From Prevotella sp. (GTDB lineage Bacteria; Bacteroidota; Bacteroidia; Bacteroidales; Bacteroidaceae), in NCBI GenBank assembly GCA_016291085.1, contig JAEEVW010000009.1, positions 40,843-104,842 on the forward strand: 64,000 nt of DNA, written 5' to 3'. Both the position numbers and the translations under genes were made by a program. Shown in pieces: positions 41,741 to 50,454 of the stretch (its first letter is position 1; every line of letters starts with the position of its first letter). The notes under the pieces were generated by a model. The model did no database searches. It saw nothing but the letters and a program-made list of their open reading frames with translations, and was not told the origin of the DNA.

Positions 41741-42457
41741 ATGAAAAGACTGATTATATTCTGCTGTATGGCATGTGGTTTATCTGGTGCGAATGCACAG
41801 GCGGAAAAAGGACAATGGTCGCTGGTACCTATGGTGGGAACGAATGTGGTCGTTAGCAAACCGCTTAATGCCCTTTGTGGAGTAACGGCCGGTGCTGCTA
41901 TCGACTGGCAAGCCAGCAATAGAATAGCCCTTTCGTCTGGGCTAATCTATTCCTATCAGCGCTACGGATTCAAGGATTTTATTGGGATTGGTATTTCTCA
42001 GACCAATGGCGCATATGATCAGCTATTGGGGCAAGAGACGGCTTATAATCCTCCCATCCGAGACGGGCGGTTGATTATTCCTTTAACCGTTAGTGCGTAC
42101 GTTTGGAAAGGTTTGGCCTTGAAAGCTGGCATTCAGGCAAATGTCCGCCTGCATTCCGGGATAGCTGACTACCATGAAGAGACATCGACCTATGGGATAA
42201 CAATTGAAAAGGATATTAGTGGCACGGCCGATGCGATGCACGAGTTTTTCTTCTCGCTGCCAGTAGGCATATCCTATGAGTATCATAAGTTTGTGCTTGA
42301 TGTTCGATACATCTTCGGTCTGCAAAATCTTAGCGCCTCTTGGGACGTCATCTCGACAACTTATAGCATGAAAATAAGGTATTATGGCGGAACATTTTAT
42401 GACGACCAAAAAGTAAACCAGTTACAACTAACACTCGGCTATAGGCTCGGGTTGTAA
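41741..42457 (+). CDS. Outer-membrane beta-barrel protein (PorT-like)
   Basis: The 238-residue protein has a signal peptide (MKRLIIFCCMACGLSGANAQ) and alternating amphipathic strands ending in the barrel-typical LQLTLGYRLGL. Its size fits an eight-stranded barrel of the OMP_b-brl/PorT-like group. No ligand or enzymatic motif is visible. It follows the lipocalin-like gene by 88 bp in the same direction and may share its transcript. Confidence 0.75.
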   Translation: MKRLIIFCCMACGLSGANAQAEKGQWSLVPMVGTNVVVSKPLNALCGVTAGAAIDWQASNRIALSSGLIYSYQRYGFKDFIGIGISQTNGAYDQLLGQETAYNPPIRDGRLIIPLTVSAYVWKGLALKAGIQANVRLHSGIADYHEETSTYGITIEKDISGTADAMHEFFFSLPVGISYEYHKFVLDVRYIFGLQNLSASWDVISTTYSMKIRYYGGTFYDDQKVNQLQLTLGYRLGL

Positions 42458-43150
42458 GACCCTTCCGAGAAATGCGGCCTCTAAAAATCGGGTACGGGCA
42501 TTCTGAATAATCCCAGAGGTGGTCAGGGGAGATGCAAGACGCAAAAGATGCAATGACCAGGGGACTCTGTGATCATTTTTTAACTACAACTGTTACAACG
42601 AGTATTTCAACGGATGCTTACTCTTCTTTATTTTTCGTACGAAAATGCCAAAAGTGTCACCTACCATCACCACAGCAAAACAACTTGTTTTGATGTGATT
42701 AACCTGCCTTTAAGAATCGGAAAGATGCCTTCTACGATACCAAAACAACTTGTTTTACCACAAAGAAGACCCGTTGAAATTTTATACTAGGGGAGAAAGG
42801 GGAAAAGCCCCCGTGGTTACAGGGATTTAGACGCCATGTAGCAGGGAGCGAGACGGCATGTTGCTAATTTGCCCCGCCCGTGGCAAATTGTTGCGGCGGG
42901 CGGGGCAATATCTTGCGGCGAACGTGCGAATGTCTTGCGGCGGCCGCCAAAAGACTTAAGCCTTTGGACTTTTTGCACTGCGTGAACAGATGCAGCGATT
43001 ACCAAATCTTTTGCAAAGATACTAAAAAAAAGTCAGAAATGCAAGAAAAACGAACATTAAAATCTTAAAAAAACGTGGTCTTTTGCAACTTTTCTGCCTT
43101 TGATGACGTCAAACAAACAAAGATTAATCAAATTAAAAAGAGACAAAAGC
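42458..43150. other. 693-bp non-coding gap with palindromes and 22-bp repeats
   Basis: Two copies of AAAACAACTTGTTTT lie about 65 bp apart (near 42676 and 42742). A 10-bp GCCCCGCCCG/CGGGCGGGGC hairpin and six diverged 22-bp units (42830-42961) follow. The remainder is A/T-rich leader sequence before the GIN-domain gene. The short open frames here show no gene-like features. Confidence 0.65.
42830..42961 (+). repeat. Degenerate 22-bp tandem array, six units
   Basis: When cut every 22 bp from 42830, units 3-5 end TTGCG and share GCG..CG.G..AAT.TCTTGCG; units 1, 2 and 6 match more weakly. The GC-rich hairpin lies across units 2-4. Confidence 0.65.
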
Positions 43151-43819
43151 ATGAAAAAGGTATTGTTGTTGATGATAAGCGTATTGGCGCTGACATCGTG
43201 TAGTATTGGTAATTGGGAGGCAAACCTGGTTGACCCCAGTGACAACATCGTAACCAAGGAGTACAAGCTGAAACCATTCGAGGAAGTAAAGATGAAAGGC
43301 GTGGGCCATGTGGAGCTTATACAGAGTGAAGAGAAGAACGGCCTTGTAGAGCTGACCGCACCAGACAACTACGTAGAGCTTTACAAGTTCGAGAGCGACG
43401 GCAAAAAGCTGACCATCAGTTTTGCTAAGAAGTCGATAAATATACACACCAAGGACGTGAAAATACGTGTATACACCTGCGACCTGATAAAACTGGAGAA
43501 CAGCGGTGCGGCAAGTATCAACATGGACAGCCTGGATACCGACATCATAGAAATTGCTAACAGCGGCGTGGGACACATATCGATTGGCGGTGTGGCTGAC
43601 AACGTAGTGCTTTCAAACAGCGGTGTAGGCAGCATAGACGCCAGCAAGCTGAAGGCGCTGAACGTAAAAGCAAGTGTTTCAGGCGTGGGCAGCATCGACT
43701 GCTATGCCAGCGAGAGTATAAGGGGCAGCGTGTCGGGTGTCGGATCGCTGAACTACGGTGGGCATCCCAAGCAGAAGGACACCAAGCGCTCGGGCGTAGG
43801 AAGCATCAATGAATTATAA
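43151..43819 (+). CDS. GIN-domain (DUF2807-like) lipoprotein
   Basis: The 222-residue product MKKVLLLMISVLALTSCSIG has an SpII Cys at about residue 17. After a short first part (KPFEEVKMKGVGHVELIQSE) it shows repeated SGVGSID/NSGVGHI motifs (residues ~130-222), the hallmark of a right-handed parallel-helix head-GIN domain. Such proteins are abundant in Bacteroidota and of unknown function. The ATG at 43151 follows an A-rich leader. It is convergent with cbiG-cobM, and no link to cobalamin is apparent. Confidence 0.85.
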   Translation: MKKVLLLMISVLALTSCSIGNWEANLVDPSDNIVTKEYKLKPFEEVKMKGVGHVELIQSEEKNGLVELTAPDNYVELYKFESDGKKLTISFAKKSINIHTKDVKIRVYTCDLIKLENSGAASINMDSLDTDIIEIANSGVGHISIGGVADNVVLSNSGVGSIDASKLKALNVKASVSGVGSIDCYASESIRGSVSGVGSLNYGGHPKQKDTKRSGVGSINEL

Positions 43820-43844
43820 CATGCAGGCGATACGCCCCAAAATG

Positions 43845-45674
43845 TTATGAGGCGGTATCGTCGTCACCCTGACGGAACAGGTGGGTGAAGTGCTTGGAGT
43901 AGAGTTCGGAGAGGCCCTGACGGTTGTCGATGGCCTCGCCGACGACAAGCATGGTGGTTAGCGTGAGGTGGTTGTCGTGAACAATCTTCGCAAGGTCCTT
44001 CAGCTGGCCACGATAGATGCGCTGATCGGGCCAGGTCAAATGGTAGCAGGCTGCAACGGGGGTATCCTCCGGATATTCCATCAACAACTCACGTTGCACA
44101 TCGTCGACAATAGCTGCCGAAAGGAAGATGCACATCGTCGACTGGCTCTTGGCCAGCAGATGCAGTTGCTCTTTCTCTGGCATGGGAGTACGGCCTTCGC
44201 CACGAGTGAGGATGATGGTCTGACAACGCTCAGGAATCGTGAACTGACTCTGCAACTCGGCGGCAGCGGCAAGGAACGACGAGATGCCAGGAGTGATGTG
44301 ATAGTCCATATGGTTTTGGTCGAAGAAGGCCATCTGTTCCTGTATGGCACCAAAAATGCAGGGGTCGCCCGTATGCAGACGAACAATGTATTTCCCTTCG
44401 TCGTAGAACTGCTTCATCAACAAGCATTGCTCCTCGAGGGCCATATCAGCAGAAGAACGCACGACTGCACCAGGCTTATGACACTCCGTCAAGGCCTTGG
44501 GAACCAGCGAGCCAGCATATAATATAAGGTCTGCACGCTCCAACATCTTACGCCCACGAACGCTGACCAAGTCTGGATCGCCAGGACCCGCTCCAACAAT
44601 CTCGATATGGCCGACCCCCACCTGACCTCCCCGAGGGGAGGAATTGCGAAGGTTCTCATAGGGAATGGCCAAAGCGGCTGTCCAGTTCCTGCCCTTTACC
44701 TTGGGGACAATCAGTTTACCATTGTTTGCTCCAAGAATAGCTGCTGCCTCGCAGACGCTGGGCGTACCCACATGTTTCTCGACAGTCTTGCTGGGATTGG
44801 GCACATCGACCTTGGCGAGTTGCTCAGCGGTATAGAAGACGACGGTGCGCACCGGTCGTCCCAGCTCTTCGCCTAAATCGTCGACGAGCATGGCACAAAA
44901 CTCTTCGTCCTGCTTCACATCGATGGTGCAGTAGCGCTTGTAGCAGGGCAACACACCAATCTGACTCATCGCTTCGTCAATCTCGTCGTAGATATACTCG
45001 TAGTCATCCGGATGATGGGCGAGTCCGAAGCCCAAAGATGCTATCATAGGCACGAAATGCAGTTCGAGGACACCATAAGGCGCACAAAGATTGTAAGGCG
45101 TCACCAAAATGACAAGACTGTATTTCTTGGGGTCCACCTCTTCGAGGCTTTTGACAACAGTGACGTGTTCAGGCAGTGTCTTCTCCAGATAGTCCGTTCC
45201 CTCGTCGCAGACTTCCATCAGCAGGGCAGTAGGCTGACGATTGACGAAGGCATAGATGCACTCGTTCATGTCGTCGTCACTGGCAATGACCCAATTGAAT
45301 CGCTCTGCAAACGTGTCGAGCGCCCACAATCCGGCATTGTCGCTCTGGGTGGTGATCACCTCGCGAGCACCAATCAAACCAGCCACTTCGCGAGCCAGAT
45401 CGTTAGCCCCTCCGATATGCCCAGAAAGCACGGAGATGGCGTTCAACCCCAAACTGTCGACACACACCACAGCGGGGTCTTCGTGCTTGTCGTTGATGTA
45501 GGGGGCGATGGTACGCACACAGATGCCCATGGCTCCGATGAACACAAAACCATCGAACTTCTTCCACTGTCTACCGACATCGGTACGCTGTATCATCTTG
45601 GCACTGAGTTCACGCTGAAGCGACAGGGCAATATCCTTGCCCGCCTCGCTGATTTGAATGACTGCTATCTTCAT
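43845..45674 (-). CDS. cbiG-cobM: Fused CbiG (cobalt-precorrin-5A hydrolase) - CobM/CbiF (precorrin-4 C11-methyltransferase)
   Basis: The 609-residue protein has a CbiG half with FVFIGAMGICVRTIAPYIND, VLSGHIGGANDLA and a C-terminal AAILGANNGKLIVPK. The SAM-dependent methyltransferase half begins near residue 350 with VEIVGAGPGDPDLVSVRGRK and contains ILYAGSLVPKALTECH and GRTPMPEKEQL. CobM/CbiF adds the C11 methyl and CbiG then opens the ring and releases acetaldehyde. The order in the fusion is CbiG first. The linker (SSPRGGQVGVG) is encoded by a half copy of the GC-rich palindrome (44612-44642). This is the most distal gene of the leftward cluster 43845-49801. Confidence 0.92.
   Translation of the reverse strand: MKIAVIQISEAGKDIALSLQRELSAKMIQRTDVGRQWKKFDGFVFIGAMGICVRTIAPYINDKHEDPAVVCVDSLGLNAISVLSGHIGGANDLAREVAGLIGAREVITTQSDNAGLWALDTFAERFNWVIASDDDMNECIYAFVNRQPTALLMEVCDEGTDYLEKTLPEHVTVVKSLEEVDPKKYSLVILVTPYNLCAPYGVLELHFVPMIASLGFGLAHHPDDYEYIYDEIDEAMSQIGVLPCYKRYCTIDVKQDEEFCAMLVDDLGEELGRPVRTVVFYTAEQLAKVDVPNPSKTVEKHVGTPSVCEAAAILGANNGKLIVPKVKGRNWTAALAIPYENLRNSSPRGGQVGVGHIEIVGAGPGDPDLVSVRGRKMLERADLILYAGSLVPKALTECHKPGAVVRSSADMALEEQCLLMKQFYDEGKYIVRLHTGDPCIFGAIQEQMAFFDQNHMDYHITPGISSFLAAAAELQSQFTIPERCQTIILTRGEGRTPMPEKEQLHLLAKSQSTMCIFLSAAIVDDVQRELLMEYPEDTPVAACYHLTWPDQRIYRGQLKDLAKIVHDNHLTLTTMLVVGEAIDNRQGLSELYSKHFTHLFRQGDDDTAS
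44612..44642 (-). repeat. GC-rich palindrome half copy at the CbiG-CobM joint
   Basis: GACCCCCACCTGACCTCCCC followed by GAGGGGAGG resembles one arm of the element at 27753-27826. It encodes SSPRGGQVGVG between the two enzymes. Confidence 0.7.
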
Positions 45675-45692
45675 ATCACTTCCCGTTTATCA

Positions 45693-45741
45693 CTTATCAC
45701 TTATCACTTATCACTTATCACTTATCACTTATCACTTATCG
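45693..45741 (-). repeat. 7-bp tandem repeat (CTTATCA) between genes
   Basis: About seven perfect units fill the 71-bp space between the GH8 stop and the cbiG-cobM start. It is the purest 7-bp array in the window and could change length by slippage. Confidence 0.9.
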
Positions 45742-45745
45742 TTTT

Positions 45746-47101
45746 TCACTTCCCCTTCGGGGTGATAACACGGTAGTTTCCGCTCAGATGCATGAAGGCG
45801 AACAGACGGAGCAAACCATCGTAGTAGGCGTCGAAATACCCATCGTCGAAGGGCTCGTGCTTCGCATTCCACAGGGCATCGACAAACTCCTTGCTCTTTG
45901 CGTGACTGCACATCATCGAAGCGGCAGCAGAGGTAGCCACCAGTCCGATGCTATGGCGCAGCTTGCGAAATCCACCAGCCTGGAGGATTTCATTACCCTC
46001 AGGCAATGTACCATCTGTGCGATACTGATCGACAAACGTATCGACACCCTGACTATACAGGAAATTCTGGAAGGTCTCACCATACCAACGCTGCCATTCG
46101 CCATCGGCACAGCTCCACTCGTAGTCGAGGGCGATATTCATAGGAACACGCCAGGAGTCGTAACGGAAATTATTGTTGCCATTGCGACGGGGAGCCTCGC
46201 CCTGTGGGCGCTGAGGCATACCTGGAAAACGAGGCATCTGCATCTCAGAGCCGTCGTACTGACACTGGTCGCCATTCAGACCCGTCTTCTCGTTGATGCA
46301 AGTATGCAGGAACTCGCGACTCTTCTGGGCACACTCGTACCAATAGTCCGAGCGTCCGTCGTCAGCCCATTTGGCCCACACCTCATAGAAAGCAGGAATA
46401 TGGTAGCTGGGGTCGGTAAAACGCTGTCCAAAACCATCGGGGGTAAAGGTGATGAGTTTTGTCTCTGGGTCGATGAGATACATCTTCTGAGGCCCTGTCT
46501 GTTGGGGACCAAAACCAGGGAAGCCACCCTGACGAGGCTCGGGGGTGTACTCCTTGGACTGAATGCAGTCGAGGATATGCTGAGCCTCAGCCTTGTAGTT
46601 GATGCCCGTATCGTTGCCCCAACGGTTGGAGGCAAAGATGAGGGCGGTGATAAAATACAACTCGCCATCGCTGGCAGCACCTTGCGCATTGCGCGTACCG
46701 TCCGTCTTGCAGCTCCAAGCGAAATAGCCCTTGCGAGAGCCGTCTTGATGCTGCATGTATTTCTTGCTCCAGCGCCACAGACGGTCGAAAATGTCCTTCT
46801 CACCAAACTGCACGGCAACCATCATGCCATACGACATACCCTCGGTACGGGCATCGTGGTTCTTGACGTCAGAGACATAGCCCATCGTGTCGCCCACCTC
46901 GAAATAGACCTTGTTGGGTCCACGGAATACGTCGTTGAACACTTCCTTCACTTTGGCGTCGACGTCAGCCTGCTTGTAACCCATCTCGACGAAGAGGTTA
47001 CGATACTGTTTCGTTTCGAAAGCGCCTTTCTTCCAAGGCGTCAGGGCCATCATGGGGACGGCGAGCATCATCAGAGATGCCATCATGATTGATTTTTTCA
47101 T
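45746..47101 (-). CDS. Glycoside hydrolase family 8 (exo-oligoxylanase type)
   Basis: The 451-residue protein has a signal peptide (MKKSIMMASLMMLAVPMMAL) and the GH8 alpha/alpha barrel signatures: the general-acid Glu in ARTEGMSYGMMVAVQ, FAWSCKTDG, AASDGELYFITAL, and YDSWRVPMNIALDYEW. The family includes reducing-end xylose-releasing exo-oligoxylanases, the likely function here; cellulase activity is also possible. A P/Q/G-rich insert near residues 190-205 and another near 300-315 look like loops. Its start overlaps the cobL stop by 4 bp, so it is translationally coupled within a B12 synthesis cluster. Confidence 0.88.
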   Translation of the reverse strand: MKKSIMMASLMMLAVPMMALTPWKKGAFETKQYRNLFVEMGYKQADVDAKVKEVFNDVFRGPNKVYFEVGDTMGYVSDVKNHDARTEGMSYGMMVAVQFGEKDIFDRLWRWSKKYMQHQDGSRKGYFAWSCKTDGTRNAQGAASDGELYFITALIFASNRWGNDTGINYKAEAQHILDCIQSKEYTPEPRQGGFPGFGPQQTGPQKMYLIDPETKLITFTPDGFGQRFTDPSYHIPAFYEVWAKWADDGRSDYWYECAQKSREFLHTCINEKTGLNGDQCQYDGSEMQMPRFPGMPQRPQGEAPRRNGNNNFRYDSWRVPMNIALDYEWSCADGEWQRWYGETFQNFLYSQGVDTFVDQYRTDGTLPEGNEILQAGGFRKLRHSIGLVATSAAASMMCSHAKSKEFVDALWNAKHEPFDDGYFDAYYDGLLRLFAFMHLSGNYRVITPKGK

Positions 47102-48333
47102 TGTTGAATAGTTAATTTTAGTATTTCTATGGGGTGATGTTCATCTAATACAATTCTCATAGGGGCCTCTTGGGTGAGACCAAGTTCCTGACATGCCTCG
47201 TCCCAGAGCCGATGGCTGTCAGTGAGCACTTTTGGGGCTTTCACGCTGTTCATCACAATAACGCCACCAGGAGCCAACACGGTAAGTACCTTGGCAATGA
47301 TTTCCTTCAGTCTGCCACCATGTCCGCCAATGAAGACGGCGTCGGGTGTCCCGTATGTTGCGACTGAGTCGCAACAAACTGTAAGGAAGTCTCCCATATG
47401 GACATTGATGCCTGGGGCACCAAAGCGACGAGCATTCTCATGGATGATGGCCTCGCACTCAGGGCGTATCTCGAAGGCCTCAACCTGAAGGTGTGGGAAT
47501 TGCAAACGGGCCTCGATGCTAATACTGCCCGTGCAGAAACCGATATCCCAAAGCACATGACGACGGGGCAGGTCAAGGGCCTGAAGCGTCAGCAAACGGA
47601 TAGGCATTTTGGTAATCATCTTCTCGCGACCATCAAGGAGCGTGAACTCAGAATCAGGGATACCGAAATGCTTCGTGTCCTCGATGGTTCTGCCATCGAG
47701 AATCACACAGTTAGGCATTGAGAAATCCCTGTTTGCGGTTTCTTCGAGGGTGAGCGTAGTCACCTTTTCGAGTTCTGGGTTCCCTAAATGCTCGCCAACG
47801 TGCATCGTATAATAGGTATAGCCATATTCCAGCATCCGCTGAGCAATGGTGGCAGGGGTATGTTCCTTGTCGGTGAGAACACCTATCTTCTCAACCCGCT
47901 CGATGAGTGCTTTATCGAACTCTGGCCAAGGACGTCCTGTCAACGAGACAATACGCATATCGTGATAGGGCATCACCAGTCGGTGGGCCAGCATCTGCAA
48001 AGAGTTAAACGTCGGATAAACCACAACTTCCGCCTCGGGCATCTTCCGTTTGATGGTATTTGCAAAACCAAAGAACAGCGGGTCGCCACTGGCGAAGACA
48101 ATGATAGTGTGCTCAGCGATTTTGTCGCTGAGACAGCAATACTGCTCGAAGACAGCATCAAGGGGAACGGTGATATCTATCCATTCGGCATCAGCAGGCA
48201 GAAACGGCGCCACAATCTCATGATGGCGCTTGCCACCCGAGAACACCCTACCCTGCTTGATGATCTCCATCACCTCTGGTGGAAACCAAGGGTTCGGATG
48301 ATCGGTTATTCCAATGACGATAAAGCGCAACAT
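47098..48333 (-). CDS. cobL: CobL-type precorrin-6Y methyltransferase (CbiE-CbiT fusion)
   Basis: The 411-residue protein has an N-terminal CbiE tetrapyrrole methylase (MLRFIVIGITDHPNPWFPPE, FASGDPLFFGFANTI, VSLTGRPWPEFDKAL) and a C-terminal CbiT (LWDIGFCTGSISIEARLQFP as the SAM-binding loop, IGGHGGRLKEII). It methylates C5 and C15 and decarboxylates the acetate side chain. The ATG at 48333 is chosen since a start at 48405 would translate ATTCGTGAA nonamer repeats. The SAM loop has FCTG where GAGTG is usual. It lies downstream of cobJ-cbiC in the same direction. Confidence 0.92.
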   Translation of the reverse strand: MLRFIVIGITDHPNPWFPPEVMEIIKQGRVFSGGKRHHEIVAPFLPADAEWIDITVPLDAVFEQYCCLSDKIAEHTIIVFASGDPLFFGFANTIKRKMPEAEVVVYPTFNSLQMLAHRLVMPYHDMRIVSLTGRPWPEFDKALIERVEKIGVLTDKEHTPATIAQRMLEYGYTYYTMHVGEHLGNPELEKVTTLTLEETANRDFSMPNCVILDGRTIEDTKHFGIPDSEFTLLDGREKMITKMPIRLLTLQALDLPRRHVLWDIGFCTGSISIEARLQFPHLQVEAFEIRPECEAIIHENARRFGAPGINVHMGDFLTVCCDSVATYGTPDAVFIGGHGGRLKEIIAKVLTVLAPGGVIVMNSVKAPKVLTDSHRLWDEACQELGLTQEAPMRIVLDEHHPIEILKLTIQQ

Positions 48334-48370
48334 AACAATTCGTGAAATTCGTGTAATTCGTGGTTTAAAA

Positions 48371-49801
48371 TCACAAGTCGCGACCAGGTTTGAGTTGTGC
48401 GGCATCGTCGAACGTCAGAATGGCGTTGCAGAGGGTTGCCGCAAGGTTACTTCCGCCCTTACGACCCTCGACGATGATTTTGGGAATATCCTTGAAAGGC
48501 TTGACCATGTGTTTCGATTCGCGAACATGTACGAATCCCACAGGAGCAGCAATGATGCCAGCGGGTTTGGCTTTTCCTTTACGAATCAGGTCGCATAGTT
48601 CCATGAGTGCTGTGGGAGCGTTGCCAAAGGCAAAGAGTGCATCGGGATGTTCCTCAACTGCCAGACGGATACCTGCCTGAGTACGTGTGATGCCCAGTGT
48701 GGAAGCCATCTCAGCCACACGAGGATCGCCCAGATAGCACTTCGCCTCGATACCCAGGCGTTGGAGAGCGCCCTTACGGATACCACTGGTCACCATTGTC
48801 ACATCGGTTACAATGGTCTTCAATGTTCCGTCCTTTACCTTATTATATAGTATCTCCACAGCACCCTCGTCCGTATAGAGAATGCGCTGCATATCGAAGT
48901 CGGCAGTGGTATGAATAGCGTGCAGCAATGCCCACAGATGGTCTAAGGGATAGTCCTGCCGCTTGAGCTCACCCTTAATGGTTCGGAACGACTCCATCAT
49001 AATCTGTTGGCCGGGCTTTACGTCGGCCGCCGCCTCTTCGCGATAGTATCCGCGAGGCGTAATGAACACTGGTCTCTCCCCCTCGGGGGAGTTGGAGAGG
49101 GGTTGCCATTGATACGACTGCGAATTACCTATAAGAACAACAGTAAACATATCGATATCCTCAGGATCGAACTCGCCAAGGGTTGTGACCTTTATTTCCT
49201 GCTCCTCGCGACCTGCCTGACGGACATAGCCGACAGGGGTCTCAGGGGAGCGCACCTGAAGGAAGAGTTCCACGAGACGATAGAGTTGCCAGTAACGCCC
49301 GTGCGATTTGGGATTATAGATAGCAGTGACAAAATCACCCATAGCAGCTGCCTTGATGCGGCGCTCAATGACTTCCCAGGGGGTCATCAGGTCGGAGAGC
49401 GAAATGATGCACAGGTCATGACCAATGGGTGCGCCCAACAAAGAGGCAGCCTTCTGAAAAGCCGAAATACCAGGAAGCACTTCTACCTCGATATCCGACT
49501 GGCGCTCACGCCGCATCTCATAAATCAGCGGACCCATACCATAGATGCCTGCGTCGCCAGAAGAGATGACCACGACGGTCTTTCCTTGTTCAGCCAACAG
49601 GAAAGCCTGTTCAGCACGTTCACGTTCTTTCTTCATGCCCGTGTCGATGCACTCACAACCTTCCTTGACGTAAGCCTCCACGAACTGGAAATAATACTTA
49701 TACCCCACTATGCAATCAGCCTCGCGCACTGCCTCGAGTACGGCGGGGGTAATGTCTTCCTTACTGCCAGGTCCAATGCCTGCTACGATAATTTTTCCCA
49801 T
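48371..49801 (-). CDS. cobJ-cbiC: Fused CobJ/CbiH (precorrin-3B C17-methyltransferase) - CbiC (precorrin-8X methylmutase)
   Basis: The 476-residue protein starts MGKIIVAGIGPGSKEDITPA (CobJ), with GDAGIYGMGPLIYEM and LSDLMTPWEVIERRI. CbiC begins near residue 265, with the catalytic His in HAIHTTADFDMQRILY and GNAPTALMELCDLI and APVGFVHVRESK near the end. CobJ/CbiH contracts the ring; CbiC moves the C11 methyl to C12. Between SQSYQW and FITPRGYY the protein carries QPLSNSPEGERPV from a palindrome half copy at 49071-49105. A start at 49897 would include the divergent promoter, so 49801 is used. Confidence 0.92.
   Translation of the reverse strand: MGKIIVAGIGPGSKEDITPAVLEAVREADCIVGYKYYFQFVEAYVKEGCECIDTGMKKERERAEQAFLLAEQGKTVVVISSGDAGIYGMGPLIYEMRRERQSDIEVEVLPGISAFQKAASLLGAPIGHDLCIISLSDLMTPWEVIERRIKAAAMGDFVTAIYNPKSHGRYWQLYRLVELFLQVRSPETPVGYVRQAGREEQEIKVTTLGEFDPEDIDMFTVVLIGNSQSYQWQPLSNSPEGERPVFITPRGYYREEAAADVKPGQQIMMESFRTIKGELKRQDYPLDHLWALLHAIHTTADFDMQRILYTDEGAVEILYNKVKDGTLKTIVTDVTMVTSGIRKGALQRLGIEAKCYLGDPRVAEMASTLGITRTQAGIRLAVEEHPDALFAFGNAPTALMELCDLIRKGKAKPAGIIAAPVGFVHVRESKHMVKPFKDIPKIIVEGRKGGSNLAATLCNAILTFDDAAQLKPGRDL
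49071..49105 (-). repeat. GC-rich palindrome half copy in CobJ-CbiC
   Basis: GGTCTCTCCCCCTCGGGGGA followed by GTTGGAGAGGGGTT matches one arm of the element at 27753-27826. It is in frame and encodes PLSNSPEGERP. Confidence 0.7.
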
Positions 49802-49856
49802 ATCTGCGGCAAATTTACAAAAAAACAGGCAAAGTGCCAAATTTATTGCTTTTTCT

Positions 49857-49888
49857 TTTGGTATTTTGGCCACATAGTCGTAACTTTG
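49857..49888 (+). promoter_or_regulatory. Bacteroidota promoter
   Basis: TTTG (49857-49860), a 20-nt spacer and TAACTTTG (49881-49888) lie before the OmpH-family gene. Confidence 0.7.
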
Positions 49889-49906
49889 CAGAGTCAAAAA
49901 AAGAAA

Positions 49907-50440
49907 ATGAAAGCAAAGAATATGAAGAAAGTAATAGTAATGATGGCGATGGTCATGGTGGGGCTGACCACCTACGCACAGGAAAGCAATACAGCCATGA
50001 AGTTCGGTTATCTCAGTTTCGACTCAGTAAGGCAGTCGATGACGGAATATGCTGAGATGCAGCAACAAATGGCACAAATGCATAGTGCATATGAAGCCGA
50101 GATGAAGCGCGTGGAGGACGACTTCAACAAGAAATACGAAGAGTTCCTGGATGGCCAGAAGAATTTCCCCAAAACCATTCTGCAGAAGCGCCAAAGCGAG
50201 TTGCAGGAGATGCTCGACAAGAATATCGCCTTCAAGAACGAGGGACTGCGCATCCTCAACGAACAGGAGTCACGGCTTATGGAATCCATCAACCTGATGG
50301 TGAAGATTTGCGTGCAGCAAGTAGGACAGAAACACGGTTATGCCTTCATTCTGAATACGGATGCCGATGCCCTTCCTTGGCTGAACCCGGAAATGGGTGA
50401 AGACGTGACGGAAGAAGTCAAGGCGGCATTGTTAAAATAA
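49907..50440 (+). CDS. OmpH/Skp-family periplasmic chaperone-like protein
   Basis: The 177-residue protein has a signal peptide (MKKVIVMMAMVMVGLTTYAQ) and then FGYLSFDSVRQSMTEYAEMQ, a long coiled-coil pair (residues ~50-130, rich in Q, E and K) and a small beta end (KHGYAFILNTDADALPWLNP). This fits the Skp/OmpH family, trimeric holders of outer-membrane proteins. Either the ATG at 49907 or that at 49922 could be used. It is followed by murI in the same direction with 14 bp between. Confidence 0.88.
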   Translation: MKAKNMKKVIVMMAMVMVGLTTYAQESNTAMKFGYLSFDSVRQSMTEYAEMQQQMAQMHSAYEAEMKRVEDDFNKKYEEFLDGQKNFPKTILQKRQSELQEMLDKNIAFKNEGLRILNEQESRLMESINLMVKICVQQVGQKHGYAFILNTDADALPWLNPEMGEDVTEEVKAALLK

Positions 50441-50454
50441 AACCCGACATTTTC

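Noticed and set aside
42830..42961. CRISPR array
   Set aside because: The 22-bp units are directly adjacent without spacers and no cas genes are present; the same applies to the other arrays.
45788..47092. 434-codon rightward open frame
   Set aside because: Antisense to GH8, which has its catalytic signatures and signal peptide.
49007..49906. Long N-terminal extension of the OmpH-like gene
   Set aside because: The extension overlaps cobJ-cbiC antisense and the promoter; the signal peptide begins at 49907-49922.
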